Assembly: GCA_963966185.1 (NCBI GenBank)
Contig: CAWZYM010000205.1
Location: forward strand, 214,501 to 278,500
Reading direction: 5' to 3'
DNA: 64,000 bases
Source: Rhabditoides inermis
Lineage: Eukaryota > Nematoda > Chromadorea > Rhabditida > Rhabditidae
Positions 34,850-47,503 of this stretch are shown here, in pieces. Position 1 is the stretch's first letter, and each line of letters starts with the position of its first letter. The notes below the pieces were generated by a model. That model saw nothing but the letters and a program-made list of their open reading frames with translations, made no database searches and had not been told where the DNA came from. Made by a program: the position numbers and the translations under genes.

Positions 34850-37800
34850 GGTGAGAGAGAGAGAGTGATGGGGGCAAACACTGAACCACCTGCACTTCAA
34901 GTTGAAAGAGTACAGGGGCTGGACTCGTCAACAAATCACGTCAGTTATGCTTCTCACAACTGCTGTGAAAAGCGATGAGAACAAGTTTAAAGCTGCCTTC
35001 GAAGTTCGAAATAATATCACAAAAACAAAACTAAAACTTCTACTGACACAATGTGTTGTCCTCATCCGGGACATGACACATGATTTCACGACAGTAACAC
35101 AACAACAACACATGACGTCACAACATTTATCTGTAAATCACAAAACACAATCACAAGCAAGTTACGTTAGTTCAAAAGGCGAGTCCAACATCTATTTCAT
35201 CTGCGATACCCGAGTGAGTGGCGAGTGCTCTCCAAATGGCTAGGCGTTCTAACTGCTCCTTCTGTTCCCTCCTTCGCCGCTCCTGCTCCTTCTTTCTACT
35301 CATCTTCTCCTGCTCCTGCTCCTTTCTCGTCTGCTCCTTCTCCTGCTCCTTCTCCTTCCGCTGCTCCTCCTGCTCCTGTACTACCTTCTTCTCTTCCGTA
35401 TTCTCCTCCACTATATTCACGCGCTTCTGTTTGATGTCGAATTCCAGCTCACGTCCCGTCTGTCTCATCGATTCGATACGCTTCATCAATTCTGAAAAGG
35501 GGAAATACTCTTTCCTTCTCTCTCTCTCTCTCTGCCTACAAACTACAACTAGCAAGCGCGCGGAACACAGCTGGCCCAGCTTGTGAAATCAATCAATACA
35601 ACAAAAGACACTCACTGCAGACGGACTGCAAAGGCTGAAAGGGACTAAAAAGGACTAACAAGGACTGGAAAAGGACTGAAAAGGACTGAAAAGGACTGAA
35701 AGACGAACTGAAATATGGACTCACTGCAGACGGACTGCCATCCGGCGCGTGCGACGAGGAGTAGGTAGAGTAGGGCGAGGGGAAGGATGAGCAGATCCAG
35801 CGAGCCCGATGCGAATCCGCGGCCCAGTCGCTCCGGCACAGGGAGATCCGAGAACTCGAGCGTCGGTTGCGGGGGGTGCATCATGGAAGGGAGAACGGTG
35901 AGTCTCGTCGAAACAGTCCCTTCGCAACACGCTAGGCGTTTCGAAATCAGTTGCGAAGGGAGTTTCGAAGAGACCGACCGCTACTTTCAAGATAGACGGC
36001 ACGCGTTACATGAACGGCAAGGTAACGAGACAACGACCTGGGGGGTGATGGAATCGCTCGAGTAATCAAGTGAGTACGTAAAGTGCAAAGTGCGGAAGTA
36101 TGAAGCTGTTATTCAGTTGAACATTTTTAACCGTTCTCGAATGTTCTGCTCTATGGCGCCCATTGGCTATAGAACATTCCAGAACAAAAAAATTGGTCAA
36201 CTGAATAACAGCTTGAAAGGTGAGCGTAAACAGCGAGACTGTGCAAGCATTGACAGCCCGCGCCGCTCTTGCCCACTGCCCCGGGTATTATCACGCTATG
36301 CGACATGGCCCCCACACACCACACATTGCTGGCGGCGTGCGGTCTGCCTCCTTGTAGTTTGATGTGATTGGAGTGATTGGAAATGATTTGAAGACTAGTC
36401 GAATGGCGTATCGTCGCACGACAAGAGGGCAAGGAGGTGAGCCAGAAGCATAAAAGTATCATTCGATGAAAAAATTCAGAAATAAGCGAATCGCGAAAAC
36501 AAATATAAAAAAAAACGCACACACACGCAAACATTGCTAGCGGCGCGCGGTCTGCCTCCTTGTAGTTTGAAGTGATTGGAAATGATTCGAAGACGAATCT
36601 AGTATGGCGTATTGTAATAGGAGTGAGTAGCATGCATGTTCTCTCCAGGAACCGGCGAAAACAGGGAGTAAAAACAGTAAACGGTGTTCCAAAAACCAGC
36701 GTTCCGCTTACGAAGACGTTACGTTTCATTTCGATGTTATAAGTATCATCTCATGGGAAATAGTCAATATGATTATCAGGAACAGTCTAGTGACAAAAAC
36801 AATGTCCATAAACATAAACCAACACAAGTAATCCGATTTTTAAAAAAAGTGTATTGGTTCAATCTGACCTTGGGCTCTCATGTACACGATAGTGACATAT
36901 TAGAATAGATCCTGCCCTAACACGTTACTTTAGGACAGGATCAATGTAATAAAATCGATAAATCGATAATTCGATATAGTTATGATCTCACCTTGTCGCG
37001 CTGTTCCACATGCGTCGCCTTCTTCGATTCCTGGCCGACTGTGAGCGTGACCTGGAGTAAGCAAGAAAATAAACAGGTAATCACCCTTACTCAACTTCCT
37101 GTGAAGCAGCAAGATTCATGAGTTTGAAAATCGTAGAAAAAATGAACTAGAAAACAGAATTACACAAATGACATGCATCACCAATATCACGTACGCATCC
37201 TCGGGACTACCGAAATCCGTGTTAATGGGACTCGCAGTAGGCATTGCATTACTGTATTTTAGCCGTAACTTTTTTGTAATGTGCTACTTGATTCGAGATA
37301 AATATTCTGAACGTACACAAAAAACTCAGATTAGGTAACTAGAAGGGAAAACAAGTAAGCGATCAACCTTGATCTTCTCCTCGACCGCGTTCGCAAGAAG
37401 GGCCCAGATCCTCGTGCCAGCTCCTCCCTCGGGTGACGAGAGCTCATCGACGAAGAGAGAGCGGGAGGGAGAGGAGGAGGTCTGGAAATGGGAGAGGTGA
37501 GGGAGAAAGAGAGGGAAAGAGAGAGAGAGAGAGGGGGAGACAGAGAGAGAGGGGGAGAAAAAAGGAAGGGAGGGAGAGAAAGAGAGATAAATATATAATT
37601 TTTTGAAAAAAGGTGATGTATGATATCTAATGAAGTTCAGCCCATTTCGTAATTTAAAATGTTAACTTGATACCATTTTTACATAAATACATTTGAACTG
37701 GAAAAGATTTCTCTACTCAAGGGAATTCATGTGCTTGAAGTAATCAGAATTCTCACGTTGACTTCAACGCATAAAATGAATGTCGAATCGTGAAATTGTA

Positions 37801-39970
37801 TGGTTCCCACATTTTTGATACTTTTTTTCAGCTTTTGTACTTTTTCTCTTTTTCAGTTTTTGATACTCTTTTGATAATCTGTTTTTGATAACAAAATATC
37901 TTTTTAGAGGGAGTTTGATAGTCCAATAAATAGCTAATTTTTTAGATACAAAATGCCCGATCTCTATTGGTGCCTCGTCAACGATCCATACCGCTTGGTT
38001 GCGATATTCAGTCATCTCATCACCTTCTTTCTATCAATGGTACAGTTTCCGTGTAACTTCGTTTTACTTTTTTGCAGATTTTCAACACTCTCCTCATTCG
38101 GTGCATAGTCGCAGAATCGGGACACTTGTTCAAGTCATATAGAGTATGTTACGTTTCACATACGAGGCATATTTGAACGTTTAGGTAATGCTGTTCAATA
38201 CGGCAATCGCCGACATGACGCTGTCAATTGCGGACGTTTTAGGCATGACAAGGTGAAATGGTATTAAATCATGAAAAGTATGACTTATATGTAGGCACGT
38301 CCCGATTGACTGGTCAGTCGCTTATCTCAGCTATGGAGCTTGCGGTATGCTCGGAGACGGATGGTGCTATATCACATTTTCATTCGAGGTGGGGAGACGA
38401 TAGTTGCGACGGCGGCGCGCGCGCAGACCGCGCCGCGAAGCACGCGACGCGTCCCTCTTTGCGAAATACCAGCAAGAGATAGAGCGCAAGCCCCTCTCTC
38501 TCTGTGTGTGTGAGGCGCGCTGTGCAACTACCCGGACCGTGGAGAAGGAGAGAAGGAGAGAGGGAGAGCGAGAGAAAGAGAGAGAGAACTAAAACGAGCG
38601 TACGAAATAGGAATTCAGATCCATCTCTGTTTCTACACGGTCGCTCTTCTCACAGCTTCGGTATTTTTCCGCTACTATGTGATTTCTCGACGCGCCGAAC
38701 AAGTGGAAAGTGCAAGGCTGTATATTTCTCATTTACATCCCGTCACTCATTCAGTTTGTGCGTCCCTTACCAAAGGAGCACTCCACTCTAAATTTCACGC
38801 AACAACCGACGATTGCCACTTGAAAGTAAAACTCATTATATCAAAACAATAATTATTGCTACACGATGACCTAAAATAAACGAAACAGGTAGACAACGAT
38901 CGGCGAAGATGTAATTTCGTGGTGAGAAGTACCATTTCGTCGCGTAGGGTCATGCCGATTCGGCCGATTCGGTATTTCTCACTACAAAATGAAAACGTCA
39001 CGAATTGTTTTCTACATATCTCGTACTCGTTCATCTTAGTGATACGATTTAGATATGAATTTTTAATATCCTTTCAAGTGGAAGAAAGTCTATGCACGAA
39101 ATTAAGAGTGATGCTCTGAAAAAAACTGAAATTGTAAGTTTTTTTTCAGATAAACTTCGGCTTCATGGATGCTTCTCCTCCTACCACTATCCGCTCGATT
39201 CTGTTGCAAAGATTTCCAGACTACGATATTAGAGAGGCGTCGATAAGTGGCAATGCGGATATTCGGTTCGGAAAATTTATAGAGAGTCGGTTTCACAAAT
39301 CAAATCGAATCATACAGTGGGTGGGCAAATCAGTTGCCGCCAGTAGAGAGCGTAAGTGTAAGAGAGTGCGAGGCGGCTAGAAATCGATAGACATCGGAAT
39401 CGCGCGAGTAAATACAAAACTCGAAAATCAGCGCGCGTTCAATTTTCAAATGCGGCACGGACGCGCTGTATGAGTAGCGTTCGGTTCGGTATGAGTTCTC
39501 GCTACCTCGAATTCTGCGTCATGACTGCTCAAATGATGTCACTCTTCCCGGTATCACTTTTATAGAACCGGTGTAGCAAAAGTTTCTCATTGGAACGTTT
39601 CATACCACTGAAGCAGCACTCAGGTTTCACTTACAGTCCAGGGAACAGTCCAGGGAATATTCAGTTCCGCCACCACTCCGCTCGTCCGTCCCGCATTTGA
39701 AAATTGAGCGCGCGCAAATGTTTGAATGTGCATTTATTCGCGTGCTCTCGCATGTCTATCGATTTTTGCCTCCTCGCACTCTTGGCGGCAACTAATTTGC
39801 TCATAAGTCGCCAGTGTACTTTTAAACAATGCAAAAATAGATATAATTATTATTTGTACATGTGTACTATAATTGCATTGATTTCAGAAAGGCGATCATT
39901 CGCATGATCAAAGGAACTACTACTGTGTCGAACATGGCAGTCTGGAGAACTTCCAGCAGGAACACACCAT

Positions 39971-40022
<52 letters not shown>

Positions 40023-40117
40023 TATTATGCTAATTGGCTCACCTGTGAATCGGATAGGGATCGAATGAGCGAGACGCTTTTCCGGCGCGCCGCCAATGCT
40101 TCCGGATTCTCGGGCAT
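28220..40117 (-). CDS. NF-kB p105/p100-like protein: IPT-like segment, ankyrin repeats, death domain; no N-terminal Rel half
   Basis: Minus-strand exons, 5' to 3': 40043-40117, 37368-37481, 36992-37051, 34240-34355, 33469-33577, 32998-33092, 32677-32759, 32352-32425, 32100-32159, 31847-31891, 31524-31612, 31367-31439, 31080-31139, 30765-30827, 30587-30655, 30363-30421, 30187-30253, 29965-30049, 29588-29670, 28863-28922, 28631-28762, 28220-28318; total 589 aa, frame closed throughout. After MPENPEALAARRKSVSLIR come IPT-like strands (SLFVDELSSPEGGAGTRIWA; VEEKIKVTLTV; ILLFTLPSL; ending IPITYLR). Ankyrin repeats follow (DADGNTVLHTAARSAQ; SRGQSALHIAVRAGDADS; NDEGHAPVHLAVR; TPLHHAIIMNDMELAEYLIQ; DADGNTPLLIAN), then an acidic linker and a death domain (WRDLAARLDC; SPTMLLLDQFE; ALSEMSATEAVQLIEHR) like that of p105/p100. 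In the NF-kB family the IPT dimerises, ankyrins mask Rel dimers, and the death domain recruits regulators. The DNA-binding Rel half was not found. An IkB-like role is inference. Confidence 0.72.
28780..28860. repeat. (CT)n tract in death-domain intron
   Basis: CTCT run with TTTC interruptions between 28763 and 28862, abutting the donor (minus strand) of the exon at 28863-28922. Confidence 0.9.
29224..29533. mobile_element. 310-bp Tc1/mariner-type MITE
   Basis: Inverted ends of about 50 bp start AAGGGAGTGTACACTCTGAA, continue through TTCGAAGTTGA and CACCGGGATGTGAA, and are flanked by TA on both sides (29222-29223 and 29534-29535). There is no coding capacity. It lies in an intron of the NF-kB-like gene. 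Confidence 0.85.
29765..29950. repeat. GA-rich intronic tract
   Basis: Purine tract with a pure GA run at 29907-29949, adjacent to the minus-strand donor of exon 29965-30049. Confidence 0.88.
31149..31360. repeat. (CT)n-rich intronic tract
   Basis: About 210 bases of CT with TTC and CCC interruptions between two ankyrin exons. Confidence 0.9.
32165..32340. repeat. GA-rich intronic tract
   Basis: GA, GAGAGC and GGAGA units fill the intron between ankyrin exons 32100-32159 and 32352-32425. Confidence 0.9.
32535..32663. repeat. (GA)n with GAGC interruptions
   Basis: About 130 bases of GA in the intron between ankyrin exons 32352-32425 and 32677-32759. Confidence 0.92.
35172..35884 (-). CDS. 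small single-pass membrane protein with coiled coil
   Basis: Minus-strand exons 35725-35884 and 35172-35491 give about 158 aa. The start is MMHPPQPTLEFSDLPVPERL, then a transmembrane segment (SLDLLILPLALLYLLLVARA), then a long Glu/Lys/Gln/Arg coiled coil (ESMRQTGRELEFDIKQKR; RKKEQERRRREQKEQLERLA) and a C-terminal WRALATHSGIADEIDVGLAF. A short N-terminus, one membrane helix and a charged coil resemble the layout of ER proteins such as selenoprotein S, but I see no selenocysteine context and no sequence match. It lies inside an intron of the NF-kB-like gene on the same strand, so it may be nested or the host gene model may need splitting. Confidence 0.6.
35898..35980. mobile_element. palindromic MITE, copy 5
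   Basis: Left GTGAGTCTCGTCGAAACAGT, right GGAGTTTCGAAGAGACCGAC, followed by CGCTACTTTCAAG. It begins 14 bases upstream of the start codon of the minus-strand membrane protein gene, so here its splice-like ends are antisense to the local gene. Confidence 0.6.
36101..36214. mobile_element. 114-bp foldback element
   Basis: AAGCTGTTATTCAGTTGA at the left is matched by TCAACTGAATAACAGCTT at the right. Inner parts (GTTCTCGAATGTTCTGCTCTA with TATAGAACATTCCAGAAC) also pair. A related end, TTATTCAGTTGAA, is at 60107. Confidence 0.75.
36330..36614. repeat. direct repeat of about 75 bp
   Basis: GCGGTCTGCCTCCTTGTAGT and its flank (to GAATGGCGTATCG / TATGGCGTATTG) occur at about 36330-36406 and 36538-36614 with small differences. 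No coding exon is recognised. Confidence 0.8.
37953..39920 (+). pseudogene. seven-transmembrane chemoreceptor (STR-like), apparently decayed
   Basis: Exons 37953-38039 (MPDLYWCLVNDPYRLVAIFS), 38078-38143 (NTLLIRCIVAESGHLFKSYR), 38185-38252 (MLFNTAIADMTLSIADVLGM) and 38295-38388 (HVPIDWSVAYLSYGACGML) have correct phases and match the TM1-TM3 pattern of nematode STR-type receptors. A later piece at 39149-39269 (LQRFPDYDIREASISGNADI) fits the extracellular loop after TM4, and 39896 onward (KAIIRMIKGTTTVSN) fits intracellular loop 3 before a stop. TM4, TM5 and TM6-7 are not found. Such receptors sense environmental chemicals. It lies antisense in the first intron of the NF-kB-like gene and contains a MITE, so loss of function is likely. 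Confidence 0.6.
39325..39800. mobile_element. MITE, about 475 bp
   Basis: Inverted ends GCAAATCAGTTGCCGCCA (left) and TTGGCGGCAACTAATTTGC (right). The arms continue with AGAGTGCGAGG, AAATCGATAGACAT and TCAATTTTCAAATGCGG on both sides. Left and right copies have diverged. It is inside the decayed chemoreceptor. Confidence 0.7.
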
Positions 40118-40509
40118 TCTGAATGTGTCCTTATTCGGAATCGCAAATATGACACGTACAAAAACACGAAACCAGAGATGTTCGTCGATTTTCGCGCAGA
40201 CTTTTTCGGTCCCGCTATTTTCTGTACGAGACTCGTATTGTTGACAGCATATATCGCAATGCAGATAAATAAATTGTGAAACGGATGTGAGTTGAAGTAT
40301 ACATGTGATAAGTACACAACTACGTAAGCATGAATAACAACGTAAAGCATAATGCAATCACGTTCGACGTCTCTGAGAGTTAGTGATAATCTGGAGATAC
40401 TAAAATTGAATAAGAATTGCGCAATACAGTGAGATTGATTGCAAAGACAAAGAGGCAGAGGCGAACGTTTGAAGTGTGTTTGAATCGCGAGAATGTGAGA
40501 TCTGCGCCC

Positions 40510-40570
<61 letters not shown>

Positions 40571-40592
40571 GAGAGAGAGAGAGAGGGAGAGA
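40510..40592. repeat. (GA)n microsatellite
   Basis: About 80 bases of GA upstream (minus strand) of the first NF-kB-like exon. Confidence 0.95.
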
Positions 40593-40749
40593 GGTGTGCA
40601 TGTGGTTGTAATATTGTGCAGTGGAAGAGAATAATGCCAAGAAAGATCAGATCACGCATCTCTTCAACTCATTTATATCGAAGTGAATACAATGAAAATC
40701 GTGAATGATGTCAGAAGGCAGCCTAAACTCCTGACGGAGTGAGTGAACT

Positions 40750-42500
40750 TACCTACTACCGGTCATCTGACTGGAAACATCTGTTTGTTGTTTATGTTTG
40801 TTGGGAAGGATAGAAAAGAGAGAATAGAGGAGAAGAGAAGAAAATTCACTTTTACGTGCGTTCAGCGTTCACAGATCAAAACGTCCTCTGGACTTTTTCT
40901 CACAGACTTCAATAGGAGCGAGGGTATGTGAGAGTAAATTGTGTCCACGTTTCCGTTTCCGTCCGTACGCAAAGCTGTGGGAAATGTTTCATTCAACCTG
41001 TACTGTTCCCTTCTCGCTGGAACATACTACATACAGACCTATATTTACTGAACTCACTCAATATATATATTCCCAAGTTGTCCAAATACTCTCGGAACAG
41101 GATGGACAGACGATAAATCAACACAACTCGTTCTTCTTTTCCATGTCGCCCGGAACATTGTTGAAGATGTATGGTTCCGTCTTTTTTTCGCGCGTCTCTT
41201 CCCATAGATAGATTCCCATTCATCTTTTTTTCTGTCAATAGATCACGAATGCCCTAATATAATTACTATTAGTAAATAGGTGTTGTAATGTTTGCAGGAT
41301 TTATGGAAACCTTTGAAGAATATGAATATAGCAATCTCATAGATTATGAGATATTATATGTAGAAAGTAGAAAATTCATGTGTTCACAAATAACTAGCAA
41401 CGCGCTCCCGTTGCCGAATATCGTGGGATTTTGAATTTCGCGCCGCGCACCTGACAGCCGCGATTCGCGCGCCAAATGACCACTCGAATTCGTTGTTTGC
41501 TATGCTTTTCCCTCCCTGTTTTCAAGTTGTTATATGTTTTACAATTGAAATTTGGTCAGTTTTGATGCTTAACCACATGTACTATCTTCCCGTTGGCTGA
41601 TACCTGCTGTTTGAACACTCACAAACCATGTTTGCCATGTTTTATGTCTTGCGAAGAGCGGGATGAGTGGCCGCCGGCCGCGTCTCGCCGCCAATCTGAA
41701 TCACCGTTTCACCTCGCAATCACGCTTCTTCTTTTTCGCTTTATACATTTATGAATGGCAATTCTCTCTCATGGCTCGGGCGACGAGTTTGCATATTCCA
41801 TTACCTTTCTGAGTGTGAGGCATGCTGCTGCTCACTATCCAGTCCCCGCCTCCTCTTTCTTCTCTCTCTCTCTCTCTCTCACCCCGTCTTCTCTCTCTCT
41901 CCTCTCTCCACTCTCGTTCGCGTTGCTTTGCATTCCACTCGTTGGTTGCGTATGTTGATCGATTTTGCTCGTTTTTTTCGTCGCTTTGGTCAAAAACTCA
42001 CTGCACTAAACACCAGTATGCGGCTCGACGCGATAATCCTCTTACTGTTCCCAATTCGCCTTACCGAATGCTAATTTTGCCGTTATGTATGCACTCTGAG
42101 TGCACTCAGTCAGTAGACACTATCCCACCTGCAACACTCTACTCCCACACACGCATTCGCAGCCGCTCACCTTTCAATTGCGAAATTTTCTGTGTGTGTG
42201 TGCAGATCAAATTACTCCGTTTACCAGTATCACGTGTGTGTGTGGTTGCGTTTGTGTTTTGTTCCCTTGCTTTTCACACAGTGCACTTCTCATCACTTTC
42301 CTATATTCGGCTTAGTGTGTTCTGTGAAATGTGAAATGTCGCTTATTGAGTTTGAGTCATGTTGTTTCCGTTGCAATTACGCTTTAGTGTTGTGTTCTCA
42401 CGGGAATAGTTTTTCATGTTGAAGTGTTTTCGTGTCATTGTAGTATGTCTTTCAGATACGTGCCATTCAGATACGTGATACATTTTGTGTAGAGTTGCAA
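40750..42500. other. intergenic region, no gene supported
   Basis: Region between the divergent NF-kB-like gene (minus) and inhibitor-2 gene (plus). It probably holds both promoters. CT-rich at 41857-41920. I looked on both strands for Rel-domain exons and saw none. Confidence 0.45.
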
Positions 42501-42582
42501 ATAGCCAAAAAGGCATTATTTTGTTACTCGCATATATGGTTTGCAAGGTAAATATCAACATTATACCCTCAATCTTTTCAGA

Positions 42583-44112
<1,530 letters not shown>

Positions 44113-44291
44113 ATCGATATATCGATTGATCTTCATTATCGATTTATTAGTTCCCCCGGTTCTTTCTCCTTGTGTGCACTGTTTGGTAACTGTGCGGTTG
44201 ATGATGTCTCTTCCTACCCTTCGTCTACTCTCTACTCTCGTCCGTATCCTTGATTCTGTACTTCCCAACTCTCCTCTATCTTGTCCACGCA

Positions 44292-45587
44292 CAGAGTGCA
44301 GCACGCAACCGGGAATCGGTTCCGGAAAAAGTCAATTTTAAAATATTGTTAAAAAAATGTTTGTACAGGGTAACCAAGGGCCGGCGCGAAGCGCCGGCGC
44401 AAATTTTTTTGAATTTCGCAAAAAAGACACCTCCCACGGTGCCTCGGACACCTCCCACGACCCCCGAAAAACCTCGAAAATAACGCGCGGGTTGCAGGAA
44501 CATACCCAATATGAGTTGGTAACCTCCTACAATGAATTGTAACAATCAAGAACGTATGAGAAGAGAGATTTATTGATTATATTTGCAGGGTCGGCCGGTC
44601 GGTGCGTGCGTGTTCGATTGGGGCAACGAAATTGTAAATTATCGAAATGGAGTGCAATAATGAAATGTGTGAATGAATGTTATGTGTTACAATGAAGGTT
44701 ATTATAGTAAGTTTACAATTGCGGGGATTTTCACATAAAAAAAAGTGCGCGCAGATCAGCCGCTACCCGTCTCCGTTCATCCTCCGCTTTCTCCGCATCC
44801 GCGCGGTCCAGGTCGTCCAGTTGCTGCAATCGTTTTTGTTTTGCTGTAGTGGTGGGGTTGATTTCGTTTGTAACTTTCACTATTAATTGCATTCTACGAT
44901 GTAAAATAGATTTTAGGTTTTCGTCTTTCTCAGCGCTCTTAAGTATTCTTGAAACTGTATCCGGTCGGCCGATGTCATCTGTTAGTTCTGCCTTGTCGTC
45001 GTCAACCTCACAGAAGTCGTCCTTCGTGGCTGTAAGGTTTGTACCGTTTAGAAGGAATGGATATGCTGTGCTTACTTTTTGTTGGCAAAGTCCATGCGCT
45101 TGTGAACTGATACAGGCGTGACTTCTCCATGTTCAGTGTAGAGTCGGACAGTCCGTTGTTCATTAGCACCCATTTCTTCACCAGCAAGGTGTAGTCTTGG
45201 TTGAGGAATCCCGGACCGTTCGCCTTCACTCTGTAAATGGATAATGATTGTTGTTCAATGGATTGATTGATGCTTTAACTGACCGTATACGCATTGCAGC
45301 AGTGTCGACTCTCATTTTGTTGCTTTCTTCGGAGAATACCTGGTTGAGAGTCCATTTGTCCTCTAACTCGTTTCATCATCTGTTCATCTCCTAAACCCTC
45401 TCTGAAGTCCTGCTCATCATCCACTGACATTTGGTTAGCATCGATTCTAGCCTTCAGCCCAGCATAGGCACCGCTGTCGCTGTAACTACTATCCTCACTG
45501 TCATGACCTTCACTCTCATCATCCCTTTCACTCTCTCTCTCCTCTTCTTCTATCCTCTCGCGCCACCCGGTCGTATGTTGTCCTTGA

Positions 45588-45621
<34 letters not shown>

Positions 45622-47315
45622 CTCACGCTGGGGATTTCATTGATGATGGCAACGGCCATCCTGCACAGGCAGGTCCATACGACGCGTGCTTGACTGAAAA
45701 CGCAAAATCATGCTTGCTTGCAAAATCATGCTTGCTTGTCTTTCACTCACGCGTTGCTGGGTTCAGCACCCAGAGCGAGGAGAGCGGCGAGGAAGCGGGC
45801 AAACGGCAGCGAGACACGGCCTGCTGCTTCCTCTCCTCTGTACCAGCGGATGAGCACAATCGACCTGAATGATTAGAATAACGTCAGTTATTGAAACAAA
45901 CATTCCAACTCACACCACACACACGGCCGAGAGGCACGCGATCCACACCCATCCACCACTCCACAGCCACATGACGATTGACTCTGATTTACAAACTAAT
46001 CGAACTATAAAATTCATAACACGCACCACCGAACGTCGCTGCGTCGGCTGCCCACGTCCAGTCGAGACGACCGGCCTCGCTGTCGGTCGCATTTCGGTCG
46101 TGGTGAGGAGGCAGAGTGGTGCGGTCGGGCGTCACGGTAGTTGGAGTGGGGACAGGGGCGGGGGTCGTACCTGACCATGCATTAAATATTCGATACATTC
46201 GATATGAATGAACGAACTCACCGAACCCCTGTGTGTAGTCTTCAAAAGTGGCGGGGTCCACCCGAGCACCGTCTCTTGGCACCAGCGGAGCCATCGCAAA
46301 CACACCTGAAACCAATACTTCATGATTTAAACATAAATATAAATGAAAAATAACTAAATGAACAGACGAACAACACTCCACACGCGTACTGCAACAGCTT
46401 TCCCGCCAAACAATAATCGTTGTGAGACCTCAGTTTCACACTACGTTCGGCTATAGTACACATGCGTTTGAAACTAATGCATTCATTAGCATAAAATCAG
46501 TGTGGACTCATTATTTGACATAGACATCTGGCTTGCATATCAAATATACCCTAAAACGTTACTACTACACTGCGCACAAATGTAATTTACAGTAACATAG
46601 GGCAGTGACGTTAACGGAGGAGAGCCCTGTTAACGCGATTGCACGGCGAATACAAAAAAGTGAAAACCCATGCTTCGCAGACACATCAATACCATTAAGG
46701 GCTCCCGAACACTGATGTCTATGCTACTGAAATATGCTTATCATGTAATCTGATAAAAAGGCGGTCATTTCATGGTGTTTCGTCGTGAGCCTTACCTTTG
46801 CACTTTAACCTCACCACAAAACACTACTTTTCACGAACTTTTTGTCTTCATCTTTTTTATATCGCTCAATTATTCTTTCGCTACGTTCCTTTTATTAATC
46901 TTAACATGATTCTACAACTTTGTACGTACACATGAACCCACCGTGCATCTTCATTGTTCTTAAATTATATTAAAACAACAGTAAACGAAGCAAACCGCCT
47001 CAAAACATACATACTTTCAAGTACTTAATCATTCAACGTACTCCGTTTTTATTTCAAAGTATTTATTACGTTCTTTTGCGCCAATCACAATACAAATATG
47101 GAAGCGCGCGTCCTCGTGACGATGTAGAATGCACCCGGAGACACCTCCCAGTCCATAGATCGCTTCTACCTGCAAGCAAACCGTTTATTATGAAGTCAAA
47201 TGTTCACCAATGATATAACAACCCATTACCTACACACTGCACACCATTATATTGAATTTCGACAAAAAAGACACCTCCCACGGTCCCGCAACATCGGTTC
47301 ACATGCTGCACTCTG
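44292..47315 (-). mobile_element. 3,024-bp DNA transposon, copy 2 (inverted)
   Basis: Same CAGAGTGCAGCA / TGCTGCACTCTG ends and the same length as copy 1, in the opposite orientation. Flanks are TCCACGCA (44284-44291) on the left and TACCACGCA (47316-47324) on the right, which is the same 8 bases with one extra A. It lies between the inhibitor-2 stop and the lem-2 start and does not interrupt a recognised exon. Each position corresponds to copy 1 by 60439 minus the coordinate. Confidence 0.85.
44731..46294 (-). CDS. transposon-borne membrane-type protein (copy 2)
   Basis: Mirror of the gene at 14145-15708. Start, exon boundaries and stop correspond, and the peptides compared are identical, including the Trp-rich hydrophobic segment and the terminal [14 protein letters not shown]. 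Two intact copies argue that the gene has not yet decayed. As for copy 1, the exon after the (GA)n-containing intron has an uncertain start. Confidence 0.6.
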
Positions 47316-47503
47316 TACCACGCATATATATTCTTGTTTTGCGTATCGATTGGTATTGATTTGATATTGATAGTATCCGTGTGCGCGCCGCGCCTTGTTG
47401 TCGTTTTTTTCTTTGTATGTGTACATGCTATGTAATAAAGAGTGTTTTCAGGGAGTCTCGCCGCGCGCTCGCCTGAATCAGGGAACGCGAGAATACGGTA
47501 GCC

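Noticed and set aside
35172..35884. Selenoprotein S
   Set aside because: Only the layout is similar; no sequence match, no UGA selenocysteine position and no recognisable insertion element.
39102..39296. Minus-strand coding region
   Set aside because: Shadow of the plus-strand chemoreceptor exon at 39149-39269.
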